DNA from: JACDER01 sp963842575
GTDB taxonomy: Bacteria; Actinomycetota; Thermoleophilia; Gaiellales; Gaiellaceae
Assembly: GCA_963842575.1 (NCBI GenBank)
Contig: CAWJGS010000010.1
Coordinates: 372,001-436,000 of the forward strand
DNA: 64,000 bases
Direction of reading: 5' to 3'
The notes under the pieces are model-generated. The model ran no database searches and was not told the origin of the DNA. It saw only the letters and a program-made list of their open reading frames with translations. Below are positions 1 to 8,639 of this stretch, piece after piece. The translations under genes and the position numbers were made by a program. Positions within the stretch are counted from its first letter, which is position 1, and each line of letters begins with the position of its first letter.

Positions 1-1
1 G

Positions 2-79
2 TCCGGAAACACACGGGAAGGGCCCGCGTACGCCGTCCACGAGCTCACGGAAGAACGGCTCGTCGTCATCGAGCTCTAG
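2..79 (+). CDS. C-terminal end of an unidentified protein (5' cut)
   Basis: The window opens inside an open reading frame whose last 25 residues end VHELTEERLVVIEL before a TAG stop. The acidic and hydrophobic composition and codon use look like real coding sequence. Too little remains to name a family. The next gene starts 46 bases downstream on the same strand. Confidence 0.45.
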   Translation, partial: SGNTREGPAYAVHELTEERLVVIEL

Positions 80-109
80 GGCCGCGCACCTAGCGACCGG
101 CCGCTGCAT

Positions 110-115
110 TAGACT
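110..115 (+). promoter_or_regulatory. Possible -10 element (TAGACT)
   Basis: TAGACT lies 10 nt before the ATG of the zinc-ribbon gene at 126. It resembles the closely spaced -10 hexamers found in front of many other genes in this window. The longer spacing makes it a weaker case for a leaderless transcript. Confidence 0.35.
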
Positions 116-125
116 CACCACCCCG

Positions 126-686
126 ATGGCTCCACTTCGTGTCCGTCTGACGCGGCGCGCTCCGGCGCAGCCAGAACCGGGAGCCGGGGATGCCTCCCAG
201 GAGGCTGCTCCGTCCCCGCCCCCGCAGCAGGGCCGCCCACCGACGCCGGGCCAGGTGCGCCGAGAACGGCGCGCGCTCGTCCGTGCCCGGGAGGACCGCA
301 TCCGCGATCTCGGCGGGCTGTTGCTCGAGGCGTACAAGCGCGACCGGTTGAAGCCGGAGCTCTTCTTCGAGCAGAGCGCGGAGATCGTCAGCATCGAGGA
401 GCGAATCCAGGAGCTCGACGGCGCGTTGGCCTCGCTCACCCGCAGGACGATGGCCGAGGCGAACCGCTGTGCCTGCGGGGCTCCGCTGGTGTGGGGAGCG
501 CATTTCTGCGCCAATTGCGGCCGTCCCGTCGGCGAGGCGGCCGTCGTCGCCTGCGCCCATTGCGGGAACCCGCTGCCGGCCGAGGCGACGTTCTGCTCGA
601 ACTGTGGGCGGCCCGCGGAACCGGCCGAGGCCGGCTACCAGACCGGTCCGGACGAGCAGGCGCCGACCATCGCCGGTCAGGGCTAA
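126..686 (+). CDS. Double zinc-ribbon protein
   Basis: A 186-residue protein of unknown function. Residues 1-45 are proline-rich and probably disordered. Residues 46-108 are charged and likely helical or coiled-coil. The C-terminal part holds two zinc ribbons: C115-x-C117 with C128-x2-C131, and C143-x2-C146 with C157-x2-C160. No signal peptide or membrane segment is visible, so it is probably cytoplasmic. The next gene starts 3 bases after its stop and also carries a zinc ribbon, so the two are probably co-transcribed and may act together. Zinc binding is inferred from cysteine spacing. Confidence 0.8.
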   Translation: MAPLRVRLTRRAPAQPEPGAGDASQEAAPSPPPQQGRPPTPGQVRRERRALVRAREDRIRDLGGLLLEAYKRDRLKPELFFEQSAEIVSIEERIQELDGALASLTRRTMAEANRCACGAPLVWGAHFCANCGRPVGEAAVVACAHCGNPLPAEATFCSNCGRPAEPAEAGYQTGPDEQAPTIAGQG

Positions 687-689
687 CCC

Positions 690-1505
690 GTGGGGGTCTC
701 GCCGCCTCCGGACCAGCCCGAAGCCACTCCGCCTCCAGGCCCTCCGGTCGAGCCCGGTCCCGATCTGTGCCCCAACTGCGGGTCGCCGTACGAGCCGTAC
801 CAGGAGTACTGCCTGGAGTGCGGACGACGGCTCCCGCTCTCGCGCGGCACGATGGCAACACTGTCGACAGCCTGGCGGCGCGGCGGCGCCCAGCCCCCCT
901 GGTACCCGGGCGACTGGATCTGGCCCATCGTGCTCCTGCTGCTGATCGCCACTCTCGGCGGCGTCGTCGCCTACCTCACGACGAAGGACAACGGCAAGAA
1001 GACGGTCATCACCGCCACGACCGGCCAGACGGTGACGACCGAGACGACGACGACCGAGACCACGGGGACCGACACGACCGGAACCGACACGACCGGGACG
1101 GAGACGACGGACACGACCGGCACCGAGACGACCGGCACGACCGAGACCACCCCGCCACCGCCACCGCCTCCGCCCCCTCCGCCACCACCTCCGCCCCCAC
1201 CACCTCCACCGCCGGCCGGCGCTCTGACGACCTGGCCGTCCGCGAAGAGCGGGTACACGATCGTCCTCCAGTCCATCCCGGTCGGTACGGGCGAGCATGC
1301 GGCGGCCGCGTTCGCGAGGAAGGCGGCGCGGGCGGGCCTGCCCAAGGTCGGGTACCTGAACTCCTCTGGCTTCTCCAGCCTGCACCCGGGGTACTGGGTC
1401 GTCTTCAGCGGGATCTACAACTCGATCGTCGCCGCTCGGGCCAATGCCGCGGCCGCCTCCTCGAAGGGCTTCTCGGGCGCCTATCCCCGCCAGATCACGC
1501 CCTAG
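690..1505 (+). CDS. Membrane-anchored zinc-ribbon protein with SPOR-like C-terminus
   Basis: A 271-residue protein with a GTG start 3 bases after the preceding stop. It has an N-terminal zinc ribbon (C27, C30, C41, C44), one transmembrane helix at about 77-97, a Thr/Glu/Gly-rich linker at about 105-155 made of short TTGTDT/TTGTET repeats, and a run of about 20 prolines. The C-terminal ~85 residues (SGYTIVLQSIP, then HPGYWVVFSGIY) resemble a SPOR peptidoglycan-binding domain. The topology suggests a cytoplasmic ribbon and an extracytoplasmic wall-binding domain held away from the membrane by the linker. The SPOR call rests on overall pattern only. Confidence 0.75.
   Translation: MGVSPPPDQPEATPPPGPPVEPGPDLCPNCGSPYEPYQEYCLECGRRLPLSRGTMATLSTAWRRGGAQPPWYPGDWIWPIVLLLLIATLGGVVAYLTTKDNGKKTVITATTGQTVTTETTTTETTGTDTTGTDTTGTETTDTTGTETTGTTETTPPPPPPPPPPPPPPPPPPPPPAGALTTWPSAKSGYTIVLQSIPVGTGEHAAAAFARKAARAGLPKVGYLNSSGFSSLHPGYWVVFSGIYNSIVAARANAAAASSKGFSGAYPRQITP
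1018..1152 (+). repeat. Thr/Glu-coding micro-repeats
   Basis: Imperfect short repeats built from gacacgaccggnacc-type units encode the TTGTxTT linker of the membrane zinc-ribbon protein. They are followed directly by a ccg/cca/cct proline-codon run. Such tracts are prone to length variation. Confidence 0.6.
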
Positions 1506-1642
1506 GCGCGACCTCCGAGCTCACAACTCCTCTGCCGAGTTTGTAACACGGACGCCGCGGCGTTAGAATCGCGCGTCGGCGCAAAATTAACTCCCTCTTA
1601 ACAAAGCTTTGCGGCGGATTAATAGGAACGCGAGATACTGAG

Positions 1643-2092
1643 ATGCAAGAGCGAACCCTCCACCTCCTCGCGCACATGTATCAGTACTCACGGGCCATCT
1701 ACCAGTCGATCAAGGACCTTGTGGATCCATACGTGGAGCCCGAGGTGCAGCTCAGGTACCGCCAGGCAGTGCTCACGGCGTGCGAGCAGACGATGGAGCG
1801 GCTGACCCGTGATCCGCACTACTTCGCGCGCCCCGATCGCGCCCTCTTCCAGGACATCCGCCGCTACTTCCCCATCACTGCGCAGGCGCAGGTCGCGTGG
1901 GCGGTGACCGAGGGAGTATCGGCCGCCGTGGTGTTCATCGAGGAGCAGATCGAGGCCGGCGCGCTCGACGGCGGCGTCGCCCGCTGCCGCGCGACCACAC
2001 GCAAGGGCAAGCCGTGCCAGCGGACTCCGCTCCCCGAGCGTGAGTACTGCCCGTCGCACCAGCATCTCGAGCGCGAGCCGGTCGCGGCCTAA
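1643..2092 (+). CDS. Small protein with C-terminal Cys/His zinc-knuckle-like motif
   Basis: A 149-residue protein of unknown function. Residues 1-110 look all-helical with no membrane segment. The C-terminus carries a CRATTRKGKPC motif followed by YCPSHQH, giving a C-x9-C-x10-C-x2-H arrangement like the small zinc-binding motifs of DUF5763-type proteins. The ATG is taken because the protein is compact from it; gatactgag lies just upstream and no clear Shine-Dalgarno is seen. It stands alone between two other + strand genes. Confidence 0.7.
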   Translation: MQERTLHLLAHMYQYSRAIYQSIKDLVDPYVEPEVQLRYRQAVLTACEQTMERLTRDPHYFARPDRALFQDIRRYFPITAQAQVAWAVTEGVSAAVVFIEEQIEAGALDGGVARCRATTRKGKPCQRTPLPEREYCPSHQHLEREPVAA

Positions 2093-2138
2093 GACTTTCC
2101 GCTTCGAGCGGGCTCCCTGGCGTTAAGCTCGGGAACGC

Positions 2139-4164
2139 GTGTCACACGACACCGACAAGCTGATCCGCCAGCTCTCCCTCGTCGCCTTCCTGATGGCGGA
2201 GCGCCGGCCACTCACCGCGCGTGACGTGAAGAGCTGCGTCGAGGGCTATTCGGAGATGTCCGACGAGGCGTTCGCGCGCCGTTTCTACTCCGACCGCGCC
2301 GAGCTGAGCGGGCTGGGCGTTCCCCTGCATTCGCAGCGGGACGAGTTCACCGGCGAGGAGCTGTACACGCTCAAGCCGGACGAGTACTTCCTCCCGCCGC
2401 TCGAGCTCTCGAACGACGAGCTCGCGGCGCTGCAGACCTGCCTGTATCTGCTCGAGGGCAAGTTCGCGTACGCGGAGCCGCTGCGACTCGCGCTCCAGAA
2501 CCTCGCCCTTGGGCGTCCCGGCTTCTCCAATCCGCCCAGCGCTGCGGCGGTCAGCGTGGAGATCAGCGACCCGGACTACTCGGTCGAGATGTCCGGGCGC
2601 CTGAGCAAGCTCGAGTCGGCCATCTCGAAGCAGCGGACGGTCAAGTTCCGCTACTGGTCGATCTCGCGGGACGAGGAGAGCGAGCGCACGCTGAACCCGT
2701 ACGCGCTGCTGAACGACAACGGTGCCTGGTACGTGGTCGGGCAAGACCTCGACCGCGACGACATCCGGACGTTCCGCGTGTCGCGCGTTCGCGGCGATAT
2801 CCGCTTTGCCACCCGCCGTGAGCGCGACTTCAAGTCGCCGACCGACTTCGACATCGACCTATACCGCTCGCGCCCGCCCTGGCAGATCGGTGACCTCGCC
2901 GGCGAGGCGCGGATCGAGGTCGCGGGCGACACCGCCTGGTGGGTCGAGCGCGTCGTACGGAGAGAGCGGCCGCGTAGAGGACGGCGTCTTCGTCACGCAG
3001 TACTCCAGCCTGCCGCTACTCGCCTCGTGGGTGCTTCGCCAGGACGGCCGCGCGATTCCCCTCGAGCCGATTCAGCTGCGCCGCGAGGTCGCCGACGGCC
3101 TCCGCCAGATTCGCGACCGCCATACGGGGAAGCCGGCCGAGCCCGCGGGTGAGGCGCGTGCGATCGAGCACGACGGCGCGGGCGAGCGCCTGCCCGGTCC
3201 GGTCGCGCCGGAGCGATTCGCCGTTCTCCAGTCGCTCCTGGCCCACCTGCTCGCGCGCTGCGGGGACGAGAAGCGCGCGGTCATCGACGCGTCCGAGCTG
3301 GTCGAGCGGTTCCACATCCCGGAGGACCAGCTCCAGGAGCACCTGTCGCTCCTCAACCTCGTCAACTTCGGCGGGGGCTGCTACGCCGTCTACGCGGAGC
3401 TCGACGGCGACAAGGTGCGCGTGGACAAGGAGCTGTGGGGCGACTCATTCCGCTGGCCGCCGCGCCTGACGCCGCTCGAGGCGCGCGCGATCCGCCTCGC
3501 GCTCGAGTTCGTCGGGCCGATGATCGCCGCGGACGCGCACACACCTCTCGACCGCGTGCGGCGCAAGCTCGAGGAGACGTTCGGCGAGTTCGAGCTCGCA
3601 CAGACCCCGGAACCGCATGTCGGCTCGGACGAGGAACGGCTCGTCCGGACGCTGACCGAAGCGATCCGCGCGCGCCGGCTGGTCGAGCTCGAGTACCTGA
3701 AGGAGGGTGAGGAGAACCCTTCGACCAGGCTCGTCGAGCCGTACGCCCTCGAGCGGCGGCTGCCCTACTGGTACGTGCACACGTACGACCGCACGTCGGA
3801 CGGGGAGCGGAGCTTCCGGATCGACCGCATGCGCAGCGCCGTCAGGCAAAAGGAGACCTTCGAGCCGCGCATCGGCTTCGAGCCGACCCGTCTGCGGGAC
3901 GCCCGCCGCGCACGCCTCTGGTACTCGCCCGAGATCGCGCGCTGGCAAGTCGAGCGCGGTGACGCCGTTCGTCTCGTCGACGGCGCCGCCCTGGCGGAGA
4001 CGCCCGTCGGAAGCCCGGAGTGGCTCACGGGCGAGATTTTCTCGCACCTCGGAGAGGCGGTCGTGCTCGAGCCGCGCGACCTGCGTCAAGGGATCGCTAC
4101 CCGCGCCCGCGAGCTCGCGCGTGAGCTCGGCGTTTCTCGGCTACGCGTCGGCAGCTCGCGGTAG
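2139..4164 (+). CDS. PafB-PafC fused WYL-domain regulator, frame interrupted near 2950
   Basis: Two tandem HTH-WYL modules, as in the actinobacterial DNA-damage regulator PafBC. Module 1 (GTG at 2139, frame 3) runs from MSHDTDKLIRQLSLVAFL through a WYL region (NPYALLNDNGAWYVVGQDL) to GDTAWWVER. The reading then continues one base out of phase as YGESGRVEDGVFVTQYSS and on to module 2 (VLQSLLAHLLARCGDEKRAV, then YALERRLPYWYVHTYDRTS), ending at 4164. Both halves are well conserved around 2945-2960, so one extra base there is the simplest explanation. A real pseudogene or two separate proteins are possible. PafB and PafC are often adjacent and are fused in some lineages. The 3' end overlaps convergent queG by 24 bp. 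Confidence 0.8.
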
Positions 4165-5166
4165 CCGAGCGAGCGCCCACTCCGCATAGTCGGCCAGCTC
4201 GGGGTCGTCGAGATAGGGCTCGATCGCAGCGCGGTGCTCGGCTCCGCCCGTATTGCCGAGCGCGACCAGCGCGTTCCTCTGCAAGTGCTGCGGGTCGTTG
4301 CGCGGCACGTACAGCCGGTCGTAGCGCCTGACGAGCTCCTCTCCGTCCGCCTCCAGCCACTCGACGAGGGAGACCGTCGGCTCGGCACCCGCCGGAGGCG
4401 CGTGCTGCGCACGCCGTTTCTCGACCCCGCGGTTCCACGGGCACACGTCCTGGCAGATGTCGCAGCCGTAGACCATGCCGCCGATCTCGTGCCGATATTC
4501 CTCGGGGATCGTCTGCGGTGACTGCGTCCAGTACGACAGGCACCGGGTCGAGTCGAGCGTGCCCGGTTCGTCCAGCGCTCCTGTGGGGCACGCCTCGATG
4601 CAGAGGGTGCACGACCCGCAGTCGAGGTCGAGGGGCGGGGTCGGCTCGATTCCGGCCTGCGTCACCAGCGTCCCGAGCACGACCCACGAGCCGTGCCGGC
4701 GGGTGATGAGCAGCGTGTTCTTGCCGTAGAAGCCCACACCCGCCCGCGCCGCAGCCTCGCGGTCCACATGCTGGTTCTCGTCCACCAGCACCCGGTACTC
4801 GCCCCCGATTCGGCGCCCCAGGGCGTCGAGCTTCTCCCGCAGCTCCGCGTACCGGTCGCTCCACGTGTACCGGGGCAACCGCCCCTCGCCGGCCCTGGCT
4901 TCCGGCGCGGGAGCGTAGTAGCAGAGGGCCGCCGACACGACCGTGCGCGCGCCCGGCAGGAGCTTCTCCGGATGGCACGAGACCTCCGGCTGGGCCATCG
5001 TGAACTTCATGTCCGCGAAGAGGCCGCGGGCGCGGCGCTCACCGATGTGCCGCTCCGTTTCCTCGTAGGGCCCGGCCGGCGCGGCGCCGACGACGTCGAG
5101 CCCAAGCTCTTCGGCCAGCCGCTCCAGTTCGATTGTCCTCACAACGCCATTGTGCCGCTCGGGCAT
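4141..5166 (-). CDS. queG: Epoxyqueuosine reductase
   Basis: The last enzyme of queuosine synthesis; it reduces epoxyqueuosine in tRNA to queuosine using cobalamin and two [4Fe-4S] clusters. From the chosen ATG the protein is 341 residues. The N-terminal DUF1730 region is followed by a ferredoxin-like CxxCxxCxxxCP motif (C183, C186, C189, C193) and a second set at C209, C235, C238, C242. The C-terminus shows HEAT-like repeats (NALVALGNTGGAEHR). An AAGGAGG sequence lies immediately before the ATG at 5166, closer than usual; GTG codons slightly downstream are alternatives. It is divergent from the oxidoreductase at 5246 and overlaps the WYL regulator tail to tail. Confidence 0.92.
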   Translation of the reverse strand: MPERHNGVVRTIELERLAEELGLDVVGAAPAGPYEETERHIGERRARGLFADMKFTMAQPEVSCHPEKLLPGARTVVSAALCYYAPAPEARAGEGRLPRYTWSDRYAELREKLDALGRRIGGEYRVLVDENQHVDREAAARAGVGFYGKNTLLITRRHGSWVVLGTLVTQAGIEPTPPLDLDCGSCTLCIEACPTGALDEPGTLDSTRCLSYWTQSPQTIPEEYRHEIGGMVYGCDICQDVCPWNRGVEKRRAQHAPPAGAEPTVSLVEWLEADGEELVRRYDRLYVPRNDPQHLQRNALVALGNTGGAEHRAAIEPYLDDPELADYAEWALARLPRAADA

Positions 5167-5232
5167 CACCTCCTTGTCCAGTGAACTGTTGCCAGGATAG
5201 CGAACAGAGCGGACGGCATGACCAACCCCCGT

Positions 5233-5238
5233 TACGAT
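5233..5238 (+). promoter_or_regulatory. Leaderless-type -10 (TACGAT)
   Basis: TACGAT sits 7 nt before the GTG start at 5246. Transcription starting about 7 nt after the hexamer would begin at or next to the start codon, giving a leaderless mRNA. Confidence 0.55.
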
Positions 5239-5245
5239 CGCCGCC

Positions 5246-6208
5246 GTGAAGGCGATCCGCATCCACGAGGACGGCGGCCCGGAGGTGCTCCGCTACGAGG
5301 AAGCTCCCGACCCCGTCCCCGGGCCCGGCGAGGTCCTCGTGCATCTCCGCGCGGCCGCGCTCAATCACCTCGACCTCTGGGTCCGCAAGGGCCTTCCCTC
5401 GGTCCCCAAGCCGCGCATCCTCGGCGCGGACGGCGCCGGCACGCTCGACAACGGAGAGCGCGTGGTGATCAACCCGGGACTGGACCACGGCGACGGCCGC
5501 ATCACGGTCATCGGAGAGCACACCGACGGCACCCACGCCGAGCTCGTGGCCGTCCCCGAGGAAAACGTCTACCCGATCCCGGAGGGGCTGTCCTTCGAGG
5601 AGGCCGCAGCGTTCCCGCTCGTCTTCGAGACCGCCTACCGCATGCTGGTCACGAAGGCGCAGATCCAGCCGGACGAGTGGGTTCTGCTCTGGGGGATCGG
5701 GAGCGGCGTTGCAACCGCCGGCCTCCAGATCGCGAAGGCGCTCGGCGCGAAGGCGATCGTCACCTCGTCGAGCGACGACAAGCTTGCCCGCGCGCGTGAG
5801 CTCGGTGCGGACGCGACGGTCAACCACGCGACCGAGGACGTCGTCGCGGCGGTCAAGGAGGCGACCGGAGGACCGGGAGCGGACATCGTCTTGGAGCATG
5901 TTGGCGAGGCGACATGGCAGCGGACGCTCCAGGCCGTCCGGTCAGGCGGCCGCATCACCGTGTGCGGCGCGACCAGCGGCCCGAATCCCCCGGCGGCCCT
6001 CCACCGGCTCTGGTGGAAGCAGTTGACGGTCTACGGCTCCACGATGGGGATGAAGGAGGACTTCGAAGGAGCGTACGAGCTGATCGCGAGCGGACGTGCG
6101 CGTCCGATCGTCGACCGCGTCTTTCCGCTCGCCGAGGCCCGCGCCGCGCACGAGTACCTCGAGGCCGGCGAGCAGCTGGGCAAGGTCGTGCTCTCGATTC
6201 CGGGCTGA
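5246..6208 (+). CDS. Zinc-free MDR-family NAD(P)H:quinone oxidoreductase
   Basis: A 320-residue medium-chain dehydrogenase/reductase. The N-terminal GroES-like domain begins MKAIRIHEDGGPEVLRYEE and contains the ALNHLDLWVRKG segment typical of the quinone oxidoreductase branch. A Rossmann domain follows, with an LLWGIGSGVATAGLQIAKALG nucleotide-binding stretch at about 150-170 and a conserved SGGRITVCGATSG. The structural zinc cysteine cluster of alcohol dehydrogenases is absent. The substrate cannot be told from sequence; quinones, enones or related carbonyls are typical. It is monocistronic, divergent from queG and followed by a GC-rich hairpin. Confidence 0.85.
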   Translation: MKAIRIHEDGGPEVLRYEEAPDPVPGPGEVLVHLRAAALNHLDLWVRKGLPSVPKPRILGADGAGTLDNGERVVINPGLDHGDGRITVIGEHTDGTHAELVAVPEENVYPIPEGLSFEEAAAFPLVFETAYRMLVTKAQIQPDEWVLLWGIGSGVATAGLQIAKALGAKAIVTSSSDDKLARARELGADATVNHATEDVVAAVKEATGGPGADIVLEHVGEATWQRTLQAVRSGGRITVCGATSGPNPPAALHRLWWKQLTVYGSTMGMKEDFEGAYELIASGRARPIVDRVFPLAEARAAHEYLEAGEQLGKVVLSIPG

Positions 6209-6225
6209 ACCGGAGCAAGCGACGA

Positions 6226-6245
6226 GGCGGGCTCGATGGCCCGCC
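6226..6245 (+). terminator. GC-rich hairpin after the oxidoreductase
   Basis: GGCGGGC and GCCCGCC form a perfect 7-bp stem with loop TCGATG, 18 bases after the oxidoreductase stop. No T-run follows, so it is only a candidate terminator. It could serve either convergent transcript in the 203-base gap at 6209-6411, which otherwise shows nothing. Confidence 0.35.
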
Positions 6246-6411
6246 CCGTCAGCGGAGAGGAAAATCGAGCGAGGGAGCCGCGCGGCGCATAGGAGGGAGC
6301 GGGAGCAGCCCCATCGCTCTGAGTCACCGGGAGCGATGCTTTCAGACCGAGATGAATCCCGCAGTAAGGTTTCGTAAGCGAAGTGTTAGTGCGCTTCGGC
6401 GCGAGCTGCGG

Positions 6412-6711
6412 CTAACCGAAGCCGAGGATGAACTTCGCGTCCTCGGACATCTTCTCCGGCGTCCAGGGCGGATCCCAGGTCAGCTCGACCTCGACGTCGT
6501 CGACACCGGGCAATGCCCGAACGACGTCGTCGATCTGCTGCTGGATCATCGGCCCGACGGGACAGCCCATGGATGTGAGCGTGTGCACGACCTTGACCTT
6601 GCCGTTCTCGAGCTCGACGTCGTACATCAGACCGAGATCCACGATGTCCATGCCCAGCTCGGGGTCCTCGACCTGGCGAAGCGCATCGACGACCTGTTCC
6701 TTGGTGGGCAT
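6412..6711 (-). CDS. SufT/MIP18-family Fe-S assembly factor (DUF59)
   Basis: A 99-residue single-domain protein of the MIP18/PaaD family, which helps mature iron-sulfur proteins. The family pattern is clear: VVDALRQVEDPELGMDIVDLGL at the N-terminus, a conserved cysteine in TSMGCPVG at about 49-55, and ELTWDPPWTPEKMSEDAK near the C-terminus. It is freestanding, 22 bases downstream of glpX, and has its own -10 hexamer. It is not inside a suf operon here, so its client is unknown. Confidence 0.88.
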   Translation of the reverse strand: MPTKEQVVDALRQVEDPELGMDIVDLGLMYDVELENGKVKVVHTLTSMGCPVGPMIQQQIDDVVRALPGVDDVEVELTWDPPWTPEKMSEDAKFILGFG

Positions 6712-6717
6712 ACGGCG

Positions 6718-6723
6718 AGTCTA
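6718..6723 (-). promoter_or_regulatory. Leaderless-type -10 (TAGACT)
   Basis: On the minus strand TAGACT lies exactly 6 nt before the ATG at 6711 of the DUF59 gene, in the 22-base gap after glpX. This suggests the gene can be transcribed separately as a leaderless mRNA. Confidence 0.55.
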
Positions 6724-6733
6724 CCGTCGGGTG

Positions 6734-7753
6734 TCAGAACCCGAGCAGGCGGACTTCCTCGCGCCGCTCGCGCGCGAAGAAGTGGATCCCGTCCACGAAC
6801 CGCACCCAGTTGCACCGAGTGCACATGACGAGTGAGTGTGTCCTCGCCGAATCGGCGAGGAAGCGGACGCCGCGCAACAGGTCCCCGGAAGAGACGCCCG
6901 TCGCGACCACGATCACGTCGCCGCGCGTGAAGTCGTCGAGCCCGAAGACGCGGGTCACGTCCTCGATGCCGTGCTCGCGCGCGGCCTCGATCTCCGAGCG
7001 GGCCGTCGGCCACAACTGGGCCTGCAGCCCGCCGCCGAGGCAGCGCAACGCGGCCGCAGACAGGATGGCCTGGCGGGTGCCGCCGATCCCGATCGCAAGA
7101 TGGTCGTTCGTGCCGCGGATCGCCGCCGAAATGGATGCGGTGACGTCCCCGTCCTGGATGAGCTTGATGCGCGCGCCTGCAGCCCGGATCTCCTCGATCA
7201 GGTCGTGGTGGCGTGGACGGTCGAGCACGATCGCGGTGATGTCATTGGGACGGCGGCCAAAGGTGTCGGCGATCGCCTCGATGTTCTCCGCGACGGGCTT
7301 GCCCAGGTCGATGCGGTCGCGGGCGGCCGGGCCGACCGCCATCTTGCGCATGTACATGTCCGGGAGCCGCATGAGCGAGTCGGGCTCGCCCACCGCGACC
7401 ATCGCCATCGCGCCGTAGCCGCCGCGCGCGACGACGCCGCGGCCCTCGAGCGGATCGATCGCCAGGTCGACCTTCTCGCCACCGGTTCCGAGCTCGGTCT
7501 CGGGCGAGAGGCCTTCCGGGTCCTCCTCTACTCCGATGACGACCCGGCCGCTGATCGGCATCTGCTCGAGCGCCTGGCGCATCCCGGAATATGCCGCCTC
7601 CCGCGCTGCGTCCTGGTCGTCCCGCCCGAGCCAGCGCGCTCCGCCGAGCGCGGCCCGCTCGGTCACGCGCGCGTAGCTCTCGCACAGGCAATACGCGCTC
7701 CCGGCCGGGGCCTGGGAACGCCCGGGATCGAGCGCCTCACTCAGCTTGGTCAA
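6734..7753 (-). CDS. glpX: Fructose-1,6-bisphosphatase class II (GlpX)
   Basis: Hydrolyses fructose 1,6-bisphosphate to fructose 6-phosphate in gluconeogenesis. It is 339 residues, the usual length. The class II metal and substrate motifs are visible: VEEDPEGLSP with EKVDLAIDPLEGRGVVARGG at about 75-115, LDRPRHHDLIEEIRAAGARI, and AIGIGGTRQAILSAAALRCLGG. Its start overlaps the end of the 2-phosphoglycerate kinase gene by 17 bp, so it is the last gene of a four-gene operon. That puts a gluconeogenic phosphatase beside enzymes that convert 2-phosphoglycerate to cyclic 2,3-diphosphoglycerate. Confidence 0.93.
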   Translation of the reverse strand: MTKLSEALDPGRSQAPAGSAYCLCESYARVTERAALGGARWLGRDDQDAAREAAYSGMRQALEQMPISGRVVIGVEEDPEGLSPETELGTGGEKVDLAIDPLEGRGVVARGGYGAMAMVAVGEPDSLMRLPDMYMRKMAVGPAARDRIDLGKPVAENIEAIADTFGRRPNDITAIVLDRPRHHDLIEEIRAAGARIKLIQDGDVTASISAAIRGTNDHLAIGIGGTRQAILSAAALRCLGGGLQAQLWPTARSEIEAAREHGIEDVTRVFGLDDFTRGDVIVVATGVSSGDLLRGVRFLADSARTHSLVMCTRCNWVRFVDGIHFFARERREEVRLLGF

Positions 7754-8639
7754 CCTGCACCCTCTCCACTTCGGTGAATACGAGCTCCATCAATTCGGCG
7801 ACGGCGCGGTCCATGTTCTCATTCTCGATGACAGCCACGTCGACCTCACGGGCGCGGCGGACGATGAACTCCTGGATCTGGCGGATCTCCTCGAACGAGG
7901 ACAGGTACTTGTCCATCTTGCGCGAGCCGTCCGAGGCGACGTCGCGGACGACGAAGTGCTCGGCGTGGGTGCTCGGGTCGTCGATGTTCAGGACGCACTG
8001 CACGAGCACCGCGCGCTCGAGCGCGACAGGGAGCATGCCGGGAACGAGGTGGACGCCTTCCAGCACCATCGACCAGCCCTCCTCGAGCACGCGGTCGATC
8101 GCCGCCTGCACGCCGACCAATACGTTCCGGGTCTGCTCGAGGAAGCCGGCCACCGCCTGCTCGCCGGCCATCCCGGACACCGCACGTCCGGCCTCGAAGC
8201 TCGAGTAGTGGATCGACGGCATGAACTCGCGCGAGAAGAACGCGCGCATCGTCTGCCGGACGAAGTCGGTGGACGTCACGCGGCTGATCCCGAGCCGGTA
8301 CGCGACCTCCGTCGCGATCGTCGACTTGCCCGTGCCGGTTGCGCCGCCGACGAGGAGGATGATCGGGAGGTCGAGCTCCTGCAGCTCGCGGTAGCGGAGC
8401 AGCCGGCGCATGGCCTGGCCGCCCTCCTTCTCGCCCAGGATCTCGACCGCCAGGTCGTGCATGCGGTCGAGGTCGACCGCGCCGCTCGCGTCGAGGCCGC
8501 CCTCGACGCGGCGGGCCAGCTCGTACGCGCGTGGAGGAGACATGCCGGTGGCGATCAGCGCGCGCGCCATCAGCCCCTTGGAATAGGGGACGTCCGCGTC
8601 CCCGAGCGGGACCGGCTCGAGGTGCCGCGGCTCGCTCAT
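7737..8639 (-). CDS. 2-phosphoglycerate kinase
   Basis: Predicted to phosphorylate 2-phosphoglycerate to 2,3-diphosphoglycerate with ATP, the first committed step of cyclic 2,3-diphosphoglycerate synthesis known from methanogenic archaea. The protein has 300 residues from an ATG at 8639. An ATP-cone-like N-terminus (VPYSKGLMARALIATGMSP) is followed by a P-loop GGATGTGKST at 98-107 and a kinase fold with TSTDFVRQTMRAFFS. The ATG overlaps the stop of the synthetase gene as ATGA, implying translational coupling. A divergent kinase of another acid is possible, but the adjacent synthetase gene strongly favours this substrate. Confidence 0.85.
   Translation of the reverse strand: MSEPRHLEPVPLGDADVPYSKGLMARALIATGMSPPRAYELARRVEGGLDASGAVDLDRMHDLAVEILGEKEGGQAMRRLLRYRELQELDLPIILLVGGATGTGKSTIATEVAYRLGISRVTSTDFVRQTMRAFFSREFMPSIHYSSFEAGRAVSGMAGEQAVAGFLEQTRNVLVGVQAAIDRVLEEGWSMVLEGVHLVPGMLPVALERAVLVQCVLNIDDPSTHAEHFVVRDVASDGSRKMDKYLSSFEEIRQIQEFIVRRAREVDVAVIENENMDRAVAELMELVFTEVERVQVDQAE

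Noticed and set aside
2139..4164. Programmed frameshift producing separate PafB and PafC
   Set aside because: No slippery heptamer or following structure is evident at the junction, and many unrelated genes in the window show the same one-base defect.
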